This document shows, in pieces, positions 62,360-64,000 of a stretch of 64,000 nucleotides of DNA. Made by a program: the position numbers and the translations under genes. Source of the DNA: Algoriphagus sp. A40 (GTDB lineage: Bacteria; Bacteroidota; Bacteroidia; Cytophagales; Cyclobacteriaceae); assembly GCF_002002735.1 (NCBI RefSeq), contig NZ_MUNY01000039.1, forward strand, positions 1-64,000. Direction: 5' to 3'. Under the pieces are notes generated by a model. It ran no database searches. It was not told where the DNA came from and saw nothing but the letters and a program-made list of their open reading frames with translations. Position 1 is the stretch's first letter. Each line of letters opens with the position of its first letter.

Positions 62360-63526
62360 ATGAGTCATTTCGAAACCGATGCGATCCGAATTCAGCAGCG
62401 TTCAAATCAAAAGGAGCACTCCTCTCCCATTTTCCTGACTTCAAGCTTCACCTTTGAATCGGCGGAAGAAGCCCGCGCCATGTTTGCAGATGAAATCCCC
62501 GGAAACATTTATTCCCGCTATGCCAATCCAAATTCCTCTGACCTAATCGCCAAAGTCTGTGCAGCAGAGGGAACTGAAGACGGGATTGCAACAGCCTCAG
62601 GAATGGCAGCCATGTTTGCAAGTATTGCCTCCTTGCTTCAGCAGGGAGACCATATTTTGGCTTCCCGATCTTTGTTTGGTTCCACACACCAGCTTTTGAC
62701 TCGGGTATTTCCAAAATGGGGCATCACCTCATCCTATGGAGATATTTCAGATTATCTAAACTGGGACAAGCTGGTTCAGCCAAATACCAAAATGCTTTTC
62801 ATCGAAACACCATCCAATCCCGGTTTGGAAATTATTGATTTGGAATGGGCAGGGAAATTTGCAGCTGCTCACAATCTAATTTTGGTAGTGGACAATTGCT
62901 TCGCAACTCCCTATCTCCAGCAACCGGCAAAGTGGGGAGCACATATTGTGGCGCATAGCGCTACCAAATACATTGATGGTCAAGGCCGGGTTTTGGGAGG
63001 TTTGATTTTGGGAAAATCAGAACTGATTAAAGAGGTTCAATTCTTCACCCGTCATACAGGACCATCGATTTCCCCATTTAATGCCTGGATCCTTGCCAAA
63101 AGCATGGAAACCCTGGCTGTGCGAATGGACCGCCATTGTGAAAATGCCCTGAAAGTGGCCAATTATTTTGAAGGAAACGAAGAGCTCGAAGGGGTGAAAT
63201 ATCCGTTTCTTAAATCACATCCGCAGCATGAACTTGCATTGAAGCAGATGAAAGCCGGGGGAGGCATCATCACACTTACCCTAAAAGGTGGTTTGACGAG
63301 AGCTCAGCGATTCATTGATCAGCTCCAAATGATCTCGATCACCCCTAATCTGGGAGATAGCCGAAGCATCGTCACCCATCCGGCATCCACCACCCACAGC
63401 AAACTTTCCGCAGAAGAACGTGCTAAAGTTGGAATTTCAGATGGACTGGTTAGACTTTCTGTCGGGTTAGAACATTACGAAGACATCATCAAAGACGTGG
63501 AGCAGGCGATAAGCAAGTCTAAATAA
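62360..63526 (+). CDS. metZ: O-succinyl/O-acetyl-homoserine sulfhydrylase (MetZ-like)
   Basis: The 388-residue PLP enzyme of the Cys/Met metabolism family makes homocysteine from activated homoserine and sulfide. The Schiff-base Lys203 is in AHSATKYIDGQGR; SRYANPNSSDL, ASGMAAM and ETPSNPGLEI are family signatures. The ATG at 62360 (MSHFETDAIR) is preferred over an in-frame ATG 57 bases upstream, which is not conserved. A SAM-I riboswitch precedes it. MetZ is favoured over MetB by the QGRVLGG block, not proven. Confidence 0.93.
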   Translation: MSHFETDAIRIQQRSNQKEHSSPIFLTSSFTFESAEEARAMFADEIPGNIYSRYANPNSSDLIAKVCAAEGTEDGIATASGMAAMFASIASLLQQGDHILASRSLFGSTHQLLTRVFPKWGITSSYGDISDYLNWDKLVQPNTKMLFIETPSNPGLEIIDLEWAGKFAAAHNLILVVDNCFATPYLQQPAKWGAHIVAHSATKYIDGQGRVLGGLILGKSELIKEVQFFTRHTGPSISPFNAWILAKSMETLAVRMDRHCENALKVANYFEGNEELEGVKYPFLKSHPQHELALKQMKAGGGIITLTLKGGLTRAQRFIDQLQMISITPNLGDSRSIVTHPASTTHSKLSAEERAKVGISDGLVRLSVGLEHYEDIIKDVEQAISKSK

Positions 63527-63570
63527 TACCAAAAAAGGTTTCCTTAGAATTAAAAGAGAAAAGTCTAAAG

Positions 63571-63606
63571 ACAAGAAAGGCCCCAAAATTTCGGGGCCTT
63601 TCTTGT
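63571..63606. terminator. Bidirectional terminator
   Basis: AAGAAAGGCCCC pairs with GGGGCCTTTCTT around AAAATTTC, between the convergent metZ-like and CBS genes, with A/T runs on both sides. Confidence 0.88.
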
Positions 63607-63607
63607 T

Positions 63608-64000
63608 CTACCAGGTAGTATGTTTGAGTTTAGGAAAAGCTCGAATAACGTCACTAAGGCTAATTTGACCTAATAAGTGACCGTCCTTTATGACAGGAAA
63701 ACGCCGGATTTTGCACTCCAGGAATTTTTGTGCGGCATCAAAAAGCGACATGTCAGGAGACATCGTAATTACATTGGTACTCATATATTCTTTGACCTTG
63801 GCCGGAAACCTCACTGTATTCGTGTATTTCCCCCGAATAATCTCCGCCAAACAATCCCCTTCAGAAATAATTCCAACCAAAGCACCGGATTCATCCAAGA
63901 CAGGTCCGCCGGAAATTTTTCTCTTTGTAAGGACTTCCAAAACCTGGTCTATTGAATCCTCAGGGTGGAAAGTGACCAAATTGGTACTCATGTGATCTTT
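63608..64000 (-). CDS. CBS-domain-pair protein, 5' end beyond the window
   Basis: At least 127 residues make two CBS domains: about 1-55 (GGPVLDESGALVGIISEGDCL) and 65-127 (DAAQKFLECKIRRFPVIKDGHLLGQISLSDVIRAF). They bind adenosyl ligands and sense energy or ionic state. The first Met at 63991 lies inside what looks like the first CBS motif, and the frame stays open to base 64000 (…KDHMSTN), as in 'VKDxMSTN' openings. The true start is therefore probably beyond the window; the C-terminus is complete. Confidence 0.85.
   Translation of the reverse strand, partial: KDHMSTNLVTFHPEDSIDQVLEVLTKRKISGGPVLDESGALVGIISEGDCLAEIIRGKYTNTVRFPAKVKEYMSTNVITMSPDMSLFDAAQKFLECKIRRFPVIKDGHLLGQISLSDVIRAFPKLKHTTW

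Noticed and set aside
1..64000. CRISPR array, prophage, integrase or tRNA-linked island
   Set aside because: No regularly spaced repeats, phage structural genes or integrases were seen.

Overview
The window looks like chromosomal core sequence from a Bacteroidota bacterium, most likely of the Cytophagales/Cyclobacteriaceae (Algoriphagus-like) type. The genus is inference from gene content and wording, not from a search. Supporting signs are promoters with the Bacteroidota -33 TTTG / -7 TAnnTTTG pattern (before the SRP RNA, tRNA-Gln, rpsF operon and an L,D-transpeptidase gene), the order parA-parB-DUF5683-dapB-lepB, lipoproteins and M28/M14/S41 peptidases typical of the phylum, and few Shine-Dalgarno sites. 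Composition is moderately AT-rich. No prophage, insertion sequence, CRISPR array or integrase was recognised.

Layout. 1-8.5 kb: an AraC-type regulator, guaA, a secreted M28 peptidase, a phosphotriesterase-like lipoprotein, two small unknowns, an SDR without the usual catalytic Tyr, and folE/queD (pterin chemistry). 8.7-16 kb: three L,D-transpeptidases (one of YkuD_2 type, two YcbB-like paralogues) next to kdsA-kdsC and a GNAT-nitrilase fusion, which is an envelope-building block (peptidoglycan cross-links and Kdo). 16-23.5 kb: a beta-barrel protein, a universal stress protein, a secreted RidA-like protein, then a DNA-damage group: ogt, a LexA/UmuD-like HTH-S24 regulator, a PIN-domain toxin-antitoxin pair and a Y-family polymerase. 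23.7-28.7 kb: two exported ferritin-like proteins, a creatininase-like protein, a pentapeptide-repeat protein and another M28 peptidase.

28.8-38.3 kb: SRP RNA, transaldolase-like aldolase, an FtsE-like ATPase, an S41 protease, a convergent operon with the CCA-adding enzyme and a TPR protein, an ECF sigma factor with a membrane partner, and an AT-rich pair of unknowns (36.98-38.29 kb). 38.6-46.4 kb: pyrG-yidC and the parA-parB-DUF5683-dapB-lepB operon. 46.4-53.6 kb: ung, apaG, two methyltransferases, a coiled-coil membrane protein, rpsF-rpsR-rplI, tRNA-Gln(UUG), an EcsC-like protein and a dienelactone-hydrolase-like protein. 53.6-59.5 kb: a large M14 peptidase and a 1010-residue protein I cannot assign. 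59.7-64 kb: prs-rplY, pth behind a duplicated leader, a SAM-I riboswitch with a MetZ-type sulfhydrylase, and a CBS protein cut by the window edge.

The best candidates for something undescribed are the 1010-residue orphan, the AT-rich pair with a transposase-like helix-turn-helix, the S24/toxin-antitoxin/polymerase grouping, and the duplicated pth leader that creates a 24-codon upstream ORF. None is proven; decisive searches are stated with each finding.
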